64,000 nucleotides of DNA from positions 3,385,771-3,449,770 of the forward strand of contig NZ_LR733284.1 in assembly GCF_902506375.1 (NCBI RefSeq). Reading direction: 5' to 3'. A program made the translations under genes and the position numbers. The DNA comes from Microbacterium sp. 8M (GTDB lineage Bacteria > Actinomycetota > Actinomycetes > Actinomycetales > Microbacteriaceae). The notes beneath the pieces are model-generated. The model saw only the letters and a program-made list of their open reading frames with translations, made no database searches and was not told the origin of the DNA. Of this stretch, positions 28,112 to 36,890 are shown in pieces; within the stretch, counting starts at the first letter, position 1; each line of letters starts with the position of its first letter.

Positions 28112-29584
28112 TCAGCCGGCGATCGTGTCGATGAGCTTGGCGTAGGCGGCCGGGCGACGGATGCGGATCCAGCGCGCCTGCGCGTAGCCGATGATCGGGA
28201 ACACCGCGACGAGCAGCAGCAGGAACCAGCAGAGCGGGCCGAACGTCGGGGCGCCCTTCGGGTCCACGTCGCCCACCATGACCGGGAAGTTCACCACGAT
28301 CAGCGCGGTGGCGAGCATCAGACCGACCACGCCCAGGCCGGGCGCGATCACGGTGTTCCACACGCGCGCGTCCTTTCGCGTGCGCCGGAAGTACACGATC
28401 ACCGCGGCCGACGTCGCCGCCATCAGCAGGGCGATCGCCACGGTCGCGACGCCGGAGAACCAGGTGAACACGGCGAGCACGGGGTCGAGCCCGAGGGCGG
28501 CGAACACGACCGTGCACAGGATCGCGGTGGCGGTCTGCACGAGCGAGGAGACGTGCGGAGACAGGTGCCGGTGGTGCACGGCGCCGACGCGCTCGGGCAG
28601 CACGCCCGCGTGGGACATCGAGTGCTGGTAACGGGTGAGCACGTTGTGGAAGGAGAGCACGCAGGCGAGCATCGAGGTGATCAGCAGCACGTTGGTGATG
28701 ACCTCGCCCGCGGTGCCGAGATACACGGCCATGGTGCGAAGGATGAGGCTGCCCGGATCCTTCGCCGCCTCTGCCACCACGTGGTCAGGACCCCAGGCCA
28801 TCACCAGGCCCCAGCCGGCGAGCGTGTAGAAGACGCCGATCCCGATCACCGCGGTGTACGTCGCGCGCGGGATCGTGCGGTCAGGGTCGCGTGCTTCGTC
28901 ACGGAAGATCGCCGCCGCCTCGAATCCGATGAAGGCGGCGATCGCCATCATCAACCCCACGCCGGGGGAACCGCTGAGCACGTTCGCCGGGGCGAACGGC
29001 GCCAGGCTCAGACCCTGCGGGCCGCCGCGCACGATCACCACGGCGACGAGCACCAGCACGATCCCGACCTCCGCCACCAAGACGACGCCGAGAACCTTGC
29101 TGGACAGGTCGATGTGCCGGTACCCGAGCAGCGCCACGAGTCCGATCACGAGCAGCGAGAAGATCCACCACGGCAGCTGCACGTGCGTCATCGTCTGCAC
29201 CGTGTAGCTGAGCACGTAGCCGAGATAGCCGTACACGGCGATCTGGATGGTGGTGTACGCGAGCATCGCGACCCAGGCCGCGGCGAGTCCGCTGGAACGA
29301 CCCAGCCCGTACCCCACGTAGGTGAAGAAGGCGCCGGGCTTCGGCACGTGCCGCGTCATCGCTGCCAGACCCACGGCGAACAGAAGCAGGATCACCGCCG
29401 CGACGATGTAGAGCGCGGGGTATCCGATCCCGTTGCCGAGGAGGATGCCGAGTGGTGCCGCCCCGCCGACGACGGTGAGCGGCGCCGCGGCCGCGACGAC
29501 CATGAACACGATCGCCGTGACGCCGAGCGACCCGCGCAGCACGGGAGGGGCGGCGACAGCGGGTGGGGCTTCGAGCTGAGCCAT
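28112..29584 (-). CDS. APC superfamily amine/amino acid permease
   Basis: 490 residues, about twelve helices. N-terminal helix 1 has AAAAPLTVVGGAAPLG, helix 6 region IGFEAAAIFRDEARDPDRTIP is the conserved APC motif, and helix 8 region holds SFHNVLTRYQHSMSHAGVLP. It is the first gene of the operon with the copper amine oxidase, so it probably imports the amine that enzyme oxidises. Divergent from another APC permease 203 bases away. Confidence 0.92.
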   Translation of the reverse strand: MAQLEAPPAVAAPPVLRGSLGVTAIVFMVVAAAAPLTVVGGAAPLGILLGNGIGYPALYIVAAVILLLFAVGLAAMTRHVPKPGAFFTYVGYGLGRSSGLAAAWVAMLAYTTIQIAVYGYLGYVLSYTVQTMTHVQLPWWIFSLLVIGLVALLGYRHIDLSSKVLGVVLVAEVGIVLVLVAVVIVRGGPQGLSLAPFAPANVLSGSPGVGLMMAIAAFIGFEAAAIFRDEARDPDRTIPRATYTAVIGIGVFYTLAGWGLVMAWGPDHVVAEAAKDPGSLILRTMAVYLGTAGEVITNVLLITSMLACVLSFHNVLTRYQHSMSHAGVLPERVGAVHHRHLSPHVSSLVQTATAILCTVVFAALGLDPVLAVFTWFSGVATVAIALLMAATSAAVIVYFRRTRKDARVWNTVIAPGLGVVGLMLATALIVVNFPVMVGDVDPKGAPTFGPLCWFLLLLVAVFPIIGYAQARWIRIRRPAAYAKLIDTIAG

Positions 29585-29678
29585 GAGCAGGATTCCTTAC
29601 GCGAGGGATATCGGATCCTCCGAGCCTGGCGAGGGACGATTGCGCGGGCGTCTCGGCCGTGTGAAACCTCGCGCACCA

Positions 29679-29712
29679 CGAACGAGACAGACGGTGCACC
29701 GTGTCTCATTCG
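29679..29712. promoter_or_regulatory. Candidate operator between two divergent permease genes
   Basis: Inverted repeat CGAACGAGACA ... TGTCTCATTCG (10 of 11 pairs) with a GGTGCACC centre. It lies 95 bases upstream of the first permease and 76 bases upstream of the second. The IclR-type regulator encoded with the second permease is the obvious candidate to bind here. Confidence 0.6.
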
Positions 29713-29787
29713 CGGATACGCATCCGAAACATCCAGGAATCCTCGAGGCAACGCCGGCGGGATAGCCTCCCGCCAGGAGGATCCCGA

Positions 29788-31281
29788 ATGACCGCACTCG
29801 AGCGCGCGATCGATCGCCCCGCCCCCGCCCCCCAGTTCGCGGAACGCTCGTCTCTGCATGGTCTCGAGCGCCGCACCGTCGGCCTCACCGACGTGATCGC
29901 TCAGTCGGTCGCGGCCGTGGCCCCGTCAGCGGCTGCGACGACCGTGATCCTGCTGGTCTCCGGCATCGCGGGCGACCTCACGCTGCTGTCGGTCGTGATG
30001 GCCGCGCTCATCTCGCTCCTGGTCGCGCGCTCGATCAACGAGTTCGCGCGTCGCATGGTCGGCACCGGATCCGTCTACACCTATGTGGCCCAGAGCCTGG
30101 GCCCCATCCCTTCGATGGCCGCGGGCGCCGCGATCCTGGTCGCCTACGTCTTCGTGTCGGTCTTCGCCCTGCTCGGCGCCGCGCACTACTCGCTGATGCT
30201 GTTGCAGCGAGTGTGGCCGGACATCGACGGGGCCGGCGCCACGACGCTCGTGCTCCTCGTCGAGGGCGTGATCCTGGCGATCATCCTGGTGCGTGGGATC
30301 CGGCTGTCGACGCGACTGGCCCTGATCGCTGAGGTGCTGTCCGTGGTCGTCATCGTCGTCCTGCTCGTGGTCCTCGTCGTGACGATCGGGCCCGTGGATC
30401 TCGGAGCGATCGTGCCCGCAGGGGGCATCTCGCCCACGACGCTGCTCGCCGGAACAGTGCTCGCCTTGACCGCCTTCGTGGGCTTCGAGAGCGCGACGAC
30501 GCTCGGTGTCGAGGCGCGCTCCCCGCTGCGCAGCATCCCTCGCGCGATCGTGTGGACGGTGATCGTCACCGGCGCCCTGTACCTCCTCGCCGCCTACGCG
30601 CAGATCGCCGGATTCCGCGCGCTCGACCTGGGGCTGGGATCGTCGGACTCGCCGATGAACACGCTCGCGACCCGGCACGGCCTGGACGGGTGGGGGATCG
30701 CGATGGATGCCGGAATCGTCGCCTCCTTCCTCGCCTGCGCGATCGCGTCCACCACCGCGTGCACCCGAGTGCTGTTCACGCTCGGACGCGACCGCGTGGC
30801 ACCCGCGTTCTTCGGTCGCACGCACGCGCGCCTGCGCACGCCGATCGGAGCGGTGGTCGTCGCCGTGCCCGTGGTCACCCTGATCCCCGTCGCCGTGGTG
30901 GCCTGCGGCTTCGGCGCCTGGCCGGCGATGCAGACGGTGATCGTCGTGTCGGCGGCCGGGTACATCGTCGCGTACGCCTTGGTCTGCCTGGCCGTGCCCG
31001 TCTTCCTGCATCGGATCGGCGAACTCACCTGGCGCGCCGGCGCCGTCGCGATCGCCTCGGTCGTGCTCCTCTCCCTGAGCCTGGCCGCGTATCTCGCCGT
31101 GGAGACCGCAACCGGCAACCCCGGCATCGCCGTGACCGCGGTCGTCGTGGTCTTAGCGGCCGCGGCCGTAGCCCTGCGTGCACGCCGTTTCCGCCGCGCT
31201 CCGCGAAAGATCGGGGTCTACGACGAACCGACCGCCGCCCAGGTGCTGGGCGGCGTCGCGCGCGAGGCAGGCGATGACTGA
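29788..31281 (+). CDS. APC superfamily amino acid permease
   Basis: 497 residues, twelve helices and basic C-terminal tail. AGGAGG lies 7 bases before ATG 29788. Signature FVGFESATTLGVEARSPLRS is the conserved APC loop after helix 6, followed by the helix 8 region ASTTACTRVLFTLGRDRVAP. The substrate is unknown; the neighbouring amine catabolic genes suggest an amine or amino acid. The 3' end overlaps the IclR gene by 8 bases. Confidence 0.92.
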   Translation: MTALERAIDRPAPAPQFAERSSLHGLERRTVGLTDVIAQSVAAVAPSAAATTVILLVSGIAGDLTLLSVVMAALISLLVARSINEFARRMVGTGSVYTYVAQSLGPIPSMAAGAAILVAYVFVSVFALLGAAHYSLMLLQRVWPDIDGAGATTLVLLVEGVILAIILVRGIRLSTRLALIAEVLSVVVIVVLLVVLVVTIGPVDLGAIVPAGGISPTTLLAGTVLALTAFVGFESATTLGVEARSPLRSIPRAIVWTVIVTGALYLLAAYAQIAGFRALDLGLGSSDSPMNTLATRHGLDGWGIAMDAGIVASFLACAIASTTACTRVLFTLGRDRVAPAFFGRTHARLRTPIGAVVVAVPVVTLIPVAVVACGFGAWPAMQTVIVVSAAGYIVAYALVCLAVPVFLHRIGELTWRAGAVAIASVVLLSLSLAAYLAVETATGNPGIAVTAVVVVLAAAAVALRARRFRRAPRKIGVYDEPTAAQVLGGVAREAGDD

Positions 31282-31972
31282 CCCTGCGGCGCCGACTCTC
31301 ACCGCACGGCAGCCTCGAGCGATCCACAGCGCACTCACCGTGCTCGAGGCGGTCGCGGAACTCGGGCCGGGGGTCAGCGCCCAGGAGGTCTCGGCATTCC
31401 TCGGACTGCCCCGGGCGACCACCTACCGACTGCTGAACCTGCTCGTCCAGGACGAGTATCTCGTGCGCACCCCCGACCTGTCCGGATTCGCGCTCGGCAC
31501 GAAGGTCGCCCAGCTCGCGGCCGCGGCGGCGCCGCCGGCCCTGTCCTCCGCCGCCCGGCAGCTCATCGGCACCGTGCGCGCAGAGGTGCGCGGCGGCGTG
31601 CACATCGTGCGGTTCGATCGGGGGCGGGTGGTCGTGGTCGACGGCGATCCGGACTTCCCGCTGAGCGACCCGGTGCGCCTCTCCCGCGAACCCCAGCGGT
31701 ATGCGATCGGCCGGCTGCTGCTGGTGACCAGCGGACGGACGGGACCAGGGCTCGACGCCGCCATGGCCGACCTGGCGCGGTGGGGCGCGACCCGTCAGCT
31801 CGATGAGCTCGTCCCGGGATCCGGCTGCCTCGCTGTTCCGATCATGGATGCGGAGGGGATCCTGACCGGCGCGGTGGGATATTCGGGGCCGAGTTCCCCT
31901 GTGGCGGAGCCGGCGGCGCTCACGCGACGGCTGCGCGCCGCAGCGAACCGCCTGGGCCCGCTCCTGACCTGA
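31274..31972 (+). CDS. IclR family transcriptional regulator
   Basis: 232 residues from ATG 31274, which overlaps the permease by 8 bases. N-terminal winged HTH: RAIHSALTVLEAVAELGPGV, then SAQEVSAFLGLPRATTYRLL, then the wing DEYLVRTPDLSGFALG. The rest is the effector domain, shorter and less conserved than usual around VHIVRFDRGRVVVVD. Likely a local regulator of the permease through the operator at 29679-29712. Confidence 0.9.
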   Translation: MTDPAAPTLTARQPRAIHSALTVLEAVAELGPGVSAQEVSAFLGLPRATTYRLLNLLVQDEYLVRTPDLSGFALGTKVAQLAAAAAPPALSSAARQLIGTVRAEVRGGVHIVRFDRGRVVVVDGDPDFPLSDPVRLSREPQRYAIGRLLLVTSGRTGPGLDAAMADLARWGATRQLDELVPGSGCLAVPIMDAEGILTGAVGYSGPSSPVAEPAALTRRLRAAANRLGPLLT

Positions 31973-31984
31973 CGGCGGCCGCCG

Positions 31985-32647
31985 CTACTGCCACCCGGGC
32001 GCGACCAGCCCGGTCTCGTAGGCGAGGACCACGAGGTGCACCCGATCCCTCGCGTGCAGCTTCGCCATGATCCGCGACACGTGCGTCTTCGCGGTGAGGG
32101 GGCTCAGGAACAGCTGCGCGGCGATCTCGTCGTTCGTGAGCCCCTGCCCGACCAGCCGTAGCACCTCGCGCTCCCGCTCAGTGATGCCCTCGAGCAACCG
32201 CTGGTCGGGCGCATCCCGCAGGCCCACGGTGAGCCGCTCCAGCAGCCGCCGGGTGACGCCCGGGGAGAGCAGCGCCTCGCCGGCGGCGACGACGCGCACC
32301 GCCCGCACGAGATCGGCGGGCTCGGTGTCCTTCACGAGAAAGCCCGCGGCACCGGCGCGTACCGCCCGCACCACGTACTCGTCGAGCTCGAACGTCGTCA
32401 CGATCACGACGTGCACCCCCGCGAGCGCCGGATCCGCGGCGATCTGCTCGGTCGCCCAGAGACCGTCGCCATCGGGCATCCGGATGTCCATGAGCACGAC
32501 GTCCACCGCCGTCTCTCGGATCCGCTCCAGCAGCTCCCGCCCGCCGGACGCCTCCACGGCCACCTCGATGCCGTCCTCCGCATCCAGCAGGGCGCGGAAC
32601 CCGGCCCGCACCAGCAGCTGGTCGTCGGCCAGGGCGACCCGGATCAC
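31985..32647 (-). CDS. NarL/LuxR-type response regulator
   Basis: 220 residues from GTG 32647. Receiver domain with acidic pair ADDQ, phospho-acceptor Asp54 in VVLMDIRMPDGDG, and KDTEPADL after the switch Lys. C-terminal LuxR HTH: LLEGITEREREVLRLVGQGL then TNDEIAAQLFLSPLTAKTHV. It overlaps the sensor kinase gene by 4 bases (GTGA), so the pair is co-translated. Confidence 0.95.
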   Translation of the reverse strand: MIRVALADDQLLVRAGFRALLDAEDGIEVAVEASGGRELLERIRETAVDVVLMDIRMPDGDGLWATEQIAADPALAGVHVVIVTTFELDEYVVRAVRAGAAGFLVKDTEPADLVRAVRVVAAGEALLSPGVTRRLLERLTVGLRDAPDQRLLEGITEREREVLRLVGQGLTNDEIAAQLFLSPLTAKTHVSRIMAKLHARDRVHLVVLAYETGLVAPGWQ

Positions 32648-33858
32648 GAGGCCCTCCCCCAGGGCAGCGTCGCGATCACGCGCGCGCCGCCGTCCGGCCC
32701 GTCGCCGACCTCGACGCTGCCGCCGAGCAGGGCGGCGCGTTCGCGCATGCCGAGCACGCCGCCACCCCCGGAGGCGCCCGGATCCGCGTCGCCGAAGCCG
32801 TGACCGTCGTCGACGACCGTCACGATGAGCACCGGATCCGGCTCGTCGCGGCGCTCCAGCGTCACCCACACCCGGGAGGCCTGCGCGTGACGCACGGCGT
32901 TGGTGAGCGCCTCCTGCACGATGCGGTACGCGGCGAACTGCGTCGCCCGGCTGGGCGCGGTGCCCTGCAGGCGGTCGTCGAGCGCGATGTCCAGGTCGGG
33001 GGTCTGCACGCCCGCGATGAGTCGCGGCAGCTCGGCGAGCTCGGCCTGCGGCACGAGCGGCACCTCGCCGTCGCGGAGCACGCCGAGCACGCCGCGGACC
33101 TCCTCGAGCGCGAGCTTCGAGGTGTCCTTCACGTTCTGCAGCGCCGCGCGCGCCTGCTCCGGATCCCGGTCGAACAGGTGCAGCCCGACGCTCGCCTGCA
33201 CGTTCATCTGCGACAGGGCGTGCCCCAGCACGTCGTGCAGCTCACGGGCGATGCGCACCCGCTCGCGCTCCTCGGCGCTGCGGCGGCGGCGCTGGGCATC
33301 GGCCCGCATCGCCGCCATGCGCGCGCCGCGGGTGCGCACGAAGGCGCCGACGGCGAAGCTCGCGGCGAGCCCGACCGTCGCGAGCACGATCAGCCCGGGA
33401 TGCCAGATCCGCCCGATGGCGACGCCGATCAGGATGGCGGCGGCCCAGCCGGTGGCGACGGAGGCCGCTGCCCAGATCACGGCGCCGCGGGCGACGGCGA
33501 TCGCGATCGCGAAGGCCAGCGCGAGGTACGGCGGGCCGTAGACCGGCGCCGTGAGGACGTCGAGCAACGCGAATGCCGAGACGACGGCGACCACGGGCCC
33601 TGGGAAGCGGCGTGCGGCGAGCAGCGCGAGGGGGCCGGCGATGGCGAGCGCCAGGTGCAGGGCGACCCGCCAGTGCAGCCCGTGACCCGGTGCGTGCGCG
33701 GCGATCCACGCGCTGGCCGGCACCTGCACGAGCAGGCACAGCACGACGGGCGCGATCAGACGCACGCGCTGCGGCGGCCCCGCCGGGATACGGCCGGTGT
33801 CCGGCCCGAACCACGCCGCCGTCGGGCTCGAGGCGCTGTCGTGGAGCTGCTCGGGCAT
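32644..33858 (-). CDS. Sensor histidine kinase (HisKA_3 type)
   Basis: 404 residues. Five or six membrane helices (about 33-175) without a sizeable extracellular domain, a DHp region with phospho-acceptor His208 in RIARELHDVLGHALSQMNV, and an ATPase domain with N-box VQEALTNAVRHA and G-box DDGHGFGDADPG, GGGVLGMRERAAL. Forms the two-component system with the downstream response regulator. A perfect 22-base palindrome lies 56-77 bases upstream. Confidence 0.95.
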   Translation of the reverse strand: MPEQLHDSASSPTAAWFGPDTGRIPAGPPQRVRLIAPVVLCLLVQVPASAWIAAHAPGHGLHWRVALHLALAIAGPLALLAARRFPGPVVAVVSAFALLDVLTAPVYGPPYLALAFAIAIAVARGAVIWAAASVATGWAAAILIGVAIGRIWHPGLIVLATVGLAASFAVGAFVRTRGARMAAMRADAQRRRRSAEERERVRIARELHDVLGHALSQMNVQASVGLHLFDRDPEQARAALQNVKDTSKLALEEVRGVLGVLRDGEVPLVPQAELAELPRLIAGVQTPDLDIALDDRLQGTAPSRATQFAAYRIVQEALTNAVRHAQASRVWVTLERRDEPDPVLIVTVVDDGHGFGDADPGASGGGGVLGMRERAALLGGSVEVGDGPDGGARVIATLPWGRAS

Positions 33859-33913
33859 CCTTCGATGCTACGCGCGGGTGCGCCGACGCGGATCCGTCCG
33901 TGAGGCGCACACC

Positions 33914-33935
33914 GCGTACTCCCCGGGGAGTACGC
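33914..33935. promoter_or_regulatory. Perfect 22-base palindrome GCGTACTCCCC/GGGGAGTACGC
   Basis: Both 11-base arms match without error. It lies 56 bases upstream of the sensor kinase start on the minus strand. The closely related site at 25372-25393 precedes the SHOCT gene, pointing to a shared regulator, most simply the response regulator encoded in this operon. Confidence 0.7.
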
Positions 33936-33976
33936 CGCTGCGAGGAGGGAGCGCCTGGGCGGCCAGGCGCGCGGGC

Positions 33977-34168
33977 TCAGTTCTCCCAGCTGCGGGTGCG
34001 CTTGGTGGCACTGCCCGGCTCGCGCATCATGTACGCGAGGGCGAGGCTGATCGCGAGGATGCCCGCCACGAAGAGAGGGCCCTGCCACGAGGGCAGACCG
34101 GGAGCGATGCCCAGCAGCGCGAAACCGCCGAGGAACAGAATTCCGAACACGATGTAGTGAAGGATCAC
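33977..34168 (-). CDS. Small two-helix membrane protein
   Basis: 63 residues. Two hydrophobic helices (about 4-24 and 29-47) and a basic C-terminus MREPGSATKRTRSWEN. AGGAGG lies before the ATG. No family recognised. Confidence 0.65.
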   Translation of the reverse strand: MILHYIVFGILFLGGFALLGIAPGLPSWQGPLFVAGILAISLALAYMMREPGSATKRTRSWEN

Positions 34169-34272
34169 CGGGCAACCTCCTGTTGAGCCTCTCGAGTCTA
34201 TCGCGCGCGGCTCGGCCGCTTCGACCGACCGCGTTCCGCTGCTGTGTCCGACCCCGTCGTTACGCTCGCGCC

Positions 34273-34671
34273 ATGAGCATCTCCTATCCCCCGGCGCCCG
34301 GGCTCGTGAACAGCCCCGGCTTCAGCCATGTCGCCGTCATCCCGCCCGGATCCACGCTGATCCATGTCGGAGGGCAGAACGGCGTCGATGAGACCGGCGC
34401 GGTTGTCTCCGACGACGTCGCCGTGCAGTCCGCACGTGCCCTCGAGAACGCCGAGGCGGCCCTCGCCGCGGCCGGCGCGACGCTCGCCGATGTCGTCAGC
34501 TGGACCGTGCTGATCCACCAGGACGCGGATCTGCGGGCGGCCTACGGCGCGGTCGGACCCAAGCTCGCCCGAGAGGGCGCTCCCCCGCTGGTCACCGCGG
34601 CGCGCGTCGTCGGGCTCGGCGTCCCCGGTGCGCTCATCGAGATCGGCGCCGTCGCCGCCCTCGCGCCGTGA
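34273..34671 (+). CDS. RidA/YjgF-type enamine deaminase family protein
   Basis: 132 residues, cytosolic, trimer-forming family. Pattern SPGFSHVAVIPPGSTLIHVG, GQNGVDETGAVV, AVQSARALENAEAALAAAGA, DVVSWTVLIHQDADLRAAY and the C-terminal VGLGVPGALIEIGAVAAL fits YjgF. True RidA has an Arg in the R-x-P-V-A-R segment; here TAARVVGLG occupies that region, so it is a family member of uncertain activity. Stands alone on the plus strand. Confidence 0.88.
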   Translation: MSISYPPAPGLVNSPGFSHVAVIPPGSTLIHVGGQNGVDETGAVVSDDVAVQSARALENAEAALAAAGATLADVVSWTVLIHQDADLRAAYGAVGPKLAREGAPPLVTAARVVGLGVPGALIEIGAVAALAP

Positions 34672-34804
34672 CGGCCCGGCCCGCTCAGGCGCCTGAGTGC
34701 CTGGGCGCGCCAAACGCCTGCGGTATCGTCGGTCGCTGATCGAACCTCGCCCGGGCGCATCTGGCCTCTGGGCGAGCCGGAGGCACGACGACGGGCGCCT
34801 CAGC

Positions 34805-34988
34805 CGGTCCCCTGAGCTTGTCGAAGGGCCGGAAACTGCAACCTCCGCTCCCTGAGCGCGGCATGCCTCCGGTCCCTGAGCTTGTCGAAGGGTCCGGATC
34901 CGTGGTCCTCGGTCCCTGAGCTTGTCGATGGGCCCGGAACCACGACCCTCCGGTCCCTGAGCGAGCCGGAAGCGAGACGAAGGGCGCC
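34805..34988. repeat. Cluster of dispersed repeat elements of both types
   Basis: At least three CCTGAGCTTGTCGA(A/T)GGG elements followed by one CCTGAGCGAGCCGGAAGCGAGACG element, all in the same direction, plus a degenerate copy from about 34766. The cluster separates the RidA gene from the HNH gene. Confidence 0.85.
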
Positions 34989-35102
34989 GCGCACACCCTC
35001 GGATTCGACTGCCGGATCTTGTGACCTGGTTGTGATCTTTTCCGGACCCGATCAGGCCCTTTTCGGCTCTGGAATGTCGGTGCCCCCGGGTTGAATAGGG
35101 GC

Positions 35103-36572
35103 ATGACGAACACGGCGGGCATCGTGGAGGATCCCGGGGTTGACCCGGTGGATCCGGTCGCTGTGTTGGCCATGGTGACGTCGGGTTTGGCGGCGACGGA
35201 AGCGTCGATCATCCGCCTGCAGGCCGTGCGGGACGCGCACCTCGCCGTCGCGCAACGGCTTGCTGAGGATCTCGCTTCAGGGTCCGGGTCAGTGCGGGGT
35301 GAGGCGGTGGATCTGGCCGCTCGCAGTGTCGCTGCGGAGTTGGCGGCGGTGCTGCACATGTCCGACCGGGTCGTGCAGGGCCGGATGACACGCGCGGCGG
35401 AGCTGATGACCCGGTACCCGATCACGATGCAGGCGTTCAGCGACGCTCGGATCAACGCCGCCCATGTGCGGCTGATTCAGGACACCGCCGCCCGTTTGGA
35501 CGACGAGGTGCGGGCCGAGTTCGAACGGGCCGCCGTTGCCGCGTGCGAGGGTGAGACCCCGCATCGGGCGAACCGGATCGTGGAACGCATCGCCGAACGC
35601 CTCGCCCCGCGCAGCCTCACCGAGCGGCATCGGGAGGCGCAGGAGAAGCGGACCGTGTGGCGGGAGGAGCTCCCCGACGGGCAGAAGGCACTGGGTTTGG
35701 TCCACTCGGCGGCAGTGATCGACGGGATCTTCGACCGGCTCACCCAGCAAGCCCGCCTCATCAAGACTGCGAACGCGAAAGCGGCGAAGGATGCCGCCGC
35801 GGGGACTGCCCCGGATCCGGATGGGATCGGCGACCCGGACGACGAACGCACCCTCGACCAGCTGCGCGCCGACCTCTGCGCGGACACGCTCCTCACCGGA
35901 GCCGCGTCGGGCCATGACACGACGGCCGGGCTGCTCGCGGCGATCCAGGCGCGAGTGGAAGTCACGGTCCCGGTGTTCACCGCCATGGCGCACGACCGGG
36001 CCCCGCACTGCGGATCGCCTGCGGGCCCGGGATCCGCGTTCGGGGCCCCTACCGAACAGCCTGGCGAGCACTCCGGCCTATGGTCGCCGTTCGGTGTCCG
36101 CATCGAGCAGCCCGCCGAGCTCGCCGGTGGGCAGCCGATCGACACCGACACCGCCCGCATCCTCGCCGGCGGAGTCGTCGCCTGGGAGCGGGTGCTGACC
36201 CACCCGGTCACCGGGGCGATCCTCGCCGTCGACCGCTACCGGCCCAACGCCGACCTCCGCAGGCTCCTGCATGCGCGGGATGCCCGCTGCCGGTTCATCA
36301 CCTGCGGACTGCCGCCCATCACCCAGGACCTCGACCACACCATCGACGCCGCCCACGGCGGGCCAACGGAGGAGGGCAACCTCGGCGGGCTCTGCCGGAG
36401 ACACCACGTCTTGAAGCATCAGACCGCATGGAAAGTGAAACAGCTCGGCGCCGGAGTCCTGGAATGGACCAGCCCCACCGGATCCAGCTACATCCACCAG
36501 CCACCCCCGCCGGTGACCTTCACCCTCCATGAGCCCGATCCGCCACCCGACGACGAATCGGCCCCGTTCTGA
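35103..36572 (+). CDS. DUF222/HNH endonuclease family protein (13E12-like)
   Basis: 489 residues from ATG 35103; an in-frame TTG 12 bases earlier is possible. An N-terminal DUF222 domain (about 25-320) with AVAQRLAEDLASGS, AAELAAVLHMSDRVVQGRM and INAAHVRLIQ is followed by an HNH nuclease: CRFITCGLPPITQDLDHTID, AAHGGPTEEGNLGGLCRRHH and VLKH. This protein type is repeated in actinobacterial genomes (the 13E12 family of M. tuberculosis) and is linked to mobile elements, though its substrate is unknown. Two flanking repeats in the middle (FGAPTEQPGEHSGLWSPFG / FGVRIEQPAEL) suggest internal duplication. Confidence 0.9.
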   Translation: MTNTAGIVEDPGVDPVDPVAVLAMVTSGLAATEASIIRLQAVRDAHLAVAQRLAEDLASGSGSVRGEAVDLAARSVAAELAAVLHMSDRVVQGRMTRAAELMTRYPITMQAFSDARINAAHVRLIQDTAARLDDEVRAEFERAAVAACEGETPHRANRIVERIAERLAPRSLTERHREAQEKRTVWREELPDGQKALGLVHSAAVIDGIFDRLTQQARLIKTANAKAAKDAAAGTAPDPDGIGDPDDERTLDQLRADLCADTLLTGAASGHDTTAGLLAAIQARVEVTVPVFTAMAHDRAPHCGSPAGPGSAFGAPTEQPGEHSGLWSPFGVRIEQPAELAGGQPIDTDTARILAGGVVAWERVLTHPVTGAILAVDRYRPNADLRRLLHARDARCRFITCGLPPITQDLDHTIDAAHGGPTEEGNLGGLCRRHHVLKHQTAWKVKQLGAGVLEWTSPTGSSYIHQPPPPVTFTLHEPDPPPDDESAPF

Positions 36573-36890
36573 CCGCGACACCGACCGCGGAACCGCTCGG
36601 CACAGTACGACTACCTTCAAGGCGTCGGCCCCTCGGGCGCAGATCCGCCCGCCCCTAGCGCGCCATCCCGGACTACGAGGGAAGCGGAAGCCGCCCATCG
36701 TGACGGGATCGTGCGCATCGTGCGAAGGGGGATCCGAAGCCACCCTCCACGCCGCCCGCCGTCTACCGTCCCCCGCCGGCCGCCTACCGCCGCCCGCCCT
36801 GTGACGGATGTCATAGCGGATCCATGACATCGTTCATCGTGCCCCGCGCGCGCTGCGGAGCAGACTGGATGACATGAACGAGGCGACATC
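36573..36890. other. 318-base intergenic region
   Basis: No credible gene is seen. The first two thirds are GC-rich sequence without obvious structure; the last 90 bases hold the palindrome described at 36808-36830 and the promoter region of the ABC exporter operon. Confidence 0.6.
36808..36830. promoter_or_regulatory. Inverted repeat ATGTCAT-N9-ATGACAT upstream of the exporter operon
   Basis: Perfect 7-base arms, 61-83 bases before the ABC ATPase start, and a third ATGACAT at 36869-36875. TCAT..ATGA inverted repeats are known for DesR/LiaR-type response regulators, and this operon encodes one. Confidence 0.55.

Noticed and set aside
25277..29791. Very long plus-strand open frame (about 1500 codons) rich in Arg, His and Asp
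   Set aside because: It is the antisense shadow of the copper amine oxidase and permease genes, caused by GC-rich third codon positions; it has no domain and no ribosome site.
35103..36572. Homing endonuclease or intron
   Set aside because: The HNH protein belongs to the DUF222/13E12 family, common in actinobacteria as free-standing genes; no interrupted host gene is visible.
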